DNA of 61,642 nt from Actinomadura chibensis NBRC 106107 (GTDB taxonomy: Bacteria; Actinomycetota; Actinomycetes; Streptosporangiales; Streptosporangiaceae). The notes under the pieces are model-generated. The model saw nothing but the letters and a program-made list of their open reading frames with translations. It was not told where the DNA came from and did not search any database. A program made the position numbers and the translations under genes. Positions 60,018 through 61,642 of this stretch are shown in pieces; position 1 is the first letter of the stretch, and the number at the start of each line of letters is the position of its first letter. The stretch covers positions 1 to 61,642 of the forward strand of contig NZ_BCQP01000073.1 in the NCBI RefSeq assembly GCF_001552135.1, given 5' to 3'.

Positions 60018-60449
60018 ATGAACAAGCAGCGACTCGCGACCCGAGCCGCGGGCGTGTCCCTGGCCGCCGTGCTGGGCCTGGGCATCGCGGGCCCCGCCAG
60101 CGCGGCGACGGCGCAGCCCGCCCGGACGGCCGTGCCGGTCACGGCCGTCCAGCAGCCCGCGGCGTCCGGGTTCAGCGCCGCCGACACCGCCGCCATGCGG
60201 CAGATCGGCTTCTCCACGCAGGAGATCCAGCAGCTCCAGGACGCCGCCCGGAAGGGCGGGCTCGGCACCCTCATCAAGATCCTGAAGAAGGCCGGGAAGC
60301 TCAAGTCGGCCGTCAAGGCGGCCAAGAAGGGCTGGGGCGCCTTCAAGAAGTGGTACAGCAAGCTGCCCCGCCCCGTGCGTTGGGCGCTGAAGGCCGCCGG
60401 CTGGAGCTCGAACGCCTGGGACCTCTACAAGCTGCTCAAGGGCTACTAG
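60018..60449 (+). CDS. Secreted cationic Lys/Trp-rich peptide precursor (bacteriocin-like candidate)
   Basis: A 143-residue precursor in three parts. Residues 1 to about 29 are a Sec signal ending in PASA. Residues 30-81 are a mildly acidic, leader-like stretch ending in ARKGG (GG at 80-81). Residues 82-143 hold 14 Lys and 2 Arg but one acidic residue, and five Trp, with no Cys; they form amphipathic helices such as LIKILKKAGKLKSAVKAAKK and WALKAAGWSSNAWDLYKLL. Such composition is typical of leaderless or class II-type bacteriocins and other pore-forming peptides. A GGAGGAG precedes the ATG. The two-component system upstream and the ABC ATPase downstream fit sensing and self-protection. No homologue was recognised. 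Confidence 0.75.
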   Translation: MNKQRLATRAAGVSLAAVLGLGIAGPASAATAQPARTAVPVTAVQQPAASGFSAADTAAMRQIGFSTQEIQQLQDAARKGGLGTLIKILKKAGKLKSAVKAAKKGWGAFKKWYSKLPRPVRWALKAAGWSSNAWDLYKLLKGY

Positions 60450-60474
60450 ATCGACCGTCGTCCACGGGTGGAAC

Positions 60475-60504
60475 GGAGGCCGGATCCTCGCGGAGCCGGC
60501 CTCC
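60475..60504 (+). terminator. Hairpin between the peptide gene and the downstream genes
   Basis: GGAGGCCGG (60475-60483) and CCGGCCTCC (60496-60504) form a perfect 9-bp stem with a 12-nt loop, 25 nt after the peptide stop. It could end most transcripts and let only a fraction continue into the membrane protein and ABC genes, a common arrangement for abundant secreted peptides. Confidence 0.6.
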
Positions 60505-60546
60505 GGCCGTGGCCGGAACCACCGGATCGGAATCGGAGAGATGACG

Positions 60547-60804
60547 ATGAACTCGAAGACGCGCGAGCCCGTCTCGGAGGCCGCATGCGCGTTGATCCTC
60601 GTCGCCGCCCTGGCGGCCTCGCTCCTCAGGGGCCTTCTGGACGGTGATCCGTCGCGGTACCTGAGCTACGCCCTGCTGGCCGTCGCGACGCCCGCGGCCG
60701 TCGGCGTCCTGTTCTACTCGTTCAAGCTCGGCGCGCAGTCCTGGGCCTGGGTCGTCGCGGCCACGGCGACCGTGGCGGTGGCTCTCGCCGACACGTTCCT
60801 GTGA
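60547..60804 (+). CDS. Small two-to-three-helix membrane protein (possible immunity protein)
   Basis: An 85-residue protein with hydrophobic segments CALILVAALAASLL, YLSYALLAVATPAAVGVLFY and WAWVVAATATVAVALAD. It lies between the cationic peptide and the ABC ATPase. Small hydrophobic proteins at this position often give self-immunity or form part of the exporter, but no motif proves it. The ATG at 60547 has GGAGAG 6 nt upstream; an ATG at 60541 would overlap that site. Confidence 0.6.
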   Translation: MNSKTREPVSEAACALILVAALAASLLRGLLDGDPSRYLSYALLAVATPAAVGVLFYSFKLGAQSWAWVVAATATVAVALADTFL

Positions 60805-60843
60805 AGCCGGTGGAGCCCGCGGAGCCCGGAGGGGGTGCGATCG

Positions 60844-61642
60844 TTGATCAGTGTTGAGAACCTGACCAAGCGCTTCGGGCGCAAGACCGTCGTCGACGGC
60901 CTGACCTTCCAGGCGCGGCCGGGGGTGGTGACCGGCTTCCTCGGGCCGAACGGCGCGGGCAAGTCCACGACGATGCGGCTGATCGTCGGCTTGGCCGAGC
61001 CCGACGCCGGGACGGCCCTGGTCGAGGGGAAGCCGTACCGGGACCTGGCCGACCCGTGCGGCACGGTCGGCGCGCTGCTCGACGCGGGCTGGGTCCGCCC
61101 GAACCTCACCGCGCGCACCCATCTGCGGTGGCTCGCCGCCCTCACCCGTACGCCGCCCGGACGCGCCGACGAGCTGCTGGAGGCCGTCGGGCTCGCGGAG
61201 GTCGCGGGACGGCGGGTCGGCGGCTTCTCGCTCGGCATGCGGCAGCGGCTGGGCATCGCCACCGCGTTGCTCGGCTCCCCCCGCGTGCTGCTGCTGGACG
61301 AGCCGATGAACGGCCTCGACCCCGAGGGCATCCACTGGATCCGCCGGTTCCTGCGCCAGGCCGCGGCGGACGGGCGCACCGTCCTCGTCTCCAGCCACCT
61401 GCTCGCCGAGATGGCCCTGACGGCCGACGAGGTCGTCGTCATCGGCGCGGGACGGCTCATCGCCCAGGCCCCGACCCGGACGTTCGTCGAGGAGGCGACG
61501 CGCAGCCGCGTGATCGTCCGGGCCCCGGAGGCGCGGCGGCTCGCCGCGCTGCTCACCGGGGCCGGGTTCGACGTCCGCGAGGAGCCGCCCGGAACGCTCG
61601 CGGTCACCGGCGCGAACACGGCGCGGGTGGGCGCGCTCGCCG
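60844..61642 (+). CDS. ABC transporter ATP-binding protein (partial, runs off the window)
   Basis: At least 266 residues of an ABC-2-type ATPase. Walker A is GPNGAGKST, the signature region is FSLGMRQRLGIA, Walker B is VLLLDEPMNGLDPEG, and the switch His is in SSHLLAEM. This is the group used for drug and lantibiotic resistance or peptide export. The start is taken as TTG at 60844, 8 nt after GGAGGGGG; a GTG at 60835 is in frame but overlaps that site. The permease gene is expected just beyond the right edge. Confidence 0.88.
   Translation, partial: MISVENLTKRFGRKTVVDGLTFQARPGVVTGFLGPNGAGKSTTMRLIVGLAEPDAGTALVEGKPYRDLADPCGTVGALLDAGWVRPNLTARTHLRWLAALTRTPPGRADELLEAVGLAEVAGRRVGGFSLGMRQRLGIATALLGSPRVLLLDEPMNGLDPEGIHWIRRFLRQAAADGRTVLVSSHLLAEMALTADEVVVIGAGRLIAQAPTRTFVEEATRSRVIVRAPEARRLAALLTGAGFDVREEPPGTLAVTGANTARVGALA

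Overview
The window is high-GC actinobacterial DNA from what looks like a Thermomonosporaceae-type organism such as Actinomadura. The lineage call is inferred from gene content and style, not from a marker gene. Evidence for an actinobacterium includes the F-type ATP synthase operon followed by a DUF2550 gene, NucS, the CysO/CysM/Mec cysteine pathway, a Scy-like coiled-coil protein beside methylmalonyl-CoA epimerase, an SCO5389-type protein and MEDS/STAS partner-switch genes. No rRNA, tRNA, insertion sequence, phage gene or CRISPR array was seen.

Layout. 1-1130: end of a STAS-like gene and a MEDS/kinase anti-sigma protein. 1127-7249 (minus): rdgB, rph, an MBL hydrolase, a thioesterase, cysM, cysO, mec, DUF2017 and clpS. 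7337-10565 (plus): NAD salvage (pncB, pncA), gluconokinase and a Uma2 nuclease. 10714-14515 (minus): helicase, M43 metalloprotease, DUF3039 and YqgE. 14667-21256: an LPXTG-like surface protein, malic enzyme, a thioredoxin-TPR protein, a degenerate ABC pair and DUF4230. 21264-24667: thiolase, mce and the Scy-like polarity protein. 24831-30868: AI-2E-type membrane protein, two hydrolases, a double 3-hydroxyacyl-CoA dehydrogenase and an LLM oxidoreductase. 30917-40986: SCO5389-type protein, nucS, TetR, an M50 protease, aldehyde dehydrogenase, GMC oxidoreductase, PduO and two tiny paralogous genes under a duplicated control element. 40983-51051 (minus): M28 peptidase, DUF2550 and the whole atp operon. 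51340-56973: WecA, DUF2207, a secreted protein, an ECF sigma factor with a membrane beta-propeller partner, and a SARP-like regulator. 57076-61642: histidine kinase, response regulator, a secreted Lys/Trp-rich peptide, a small membrane protein and an ABC ATPase that runs off the window.

Most of the window is conserved housekeeping sequence. The most novel part is the right edge (57076 to the end). A two-component system is followed by a Sec-exported precursor whose last 62 residues are strongly cationic and contain five Trp and no Cys. A two-helix membrane protein and an ABC ATPase come next, as expected for a bacteriocin-like peptide locus with sensing and self-protection. A second candidate is a 41-bp element present twice (minus strand at 31720-31760, plus strand at 37359-37399). 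Each copy lies upstream of a tiny basic protein gene, and the two proteins resemble each other. Other unusual structures are a covarying hairpin repeat (28223 and 32503), two convergent gene pairs sharing a CTAG double stop, duplicated start regions upstream of the M50 protease and the thioesterase, and a Cys-Arg-ending mini-ORF ahead of cysO.
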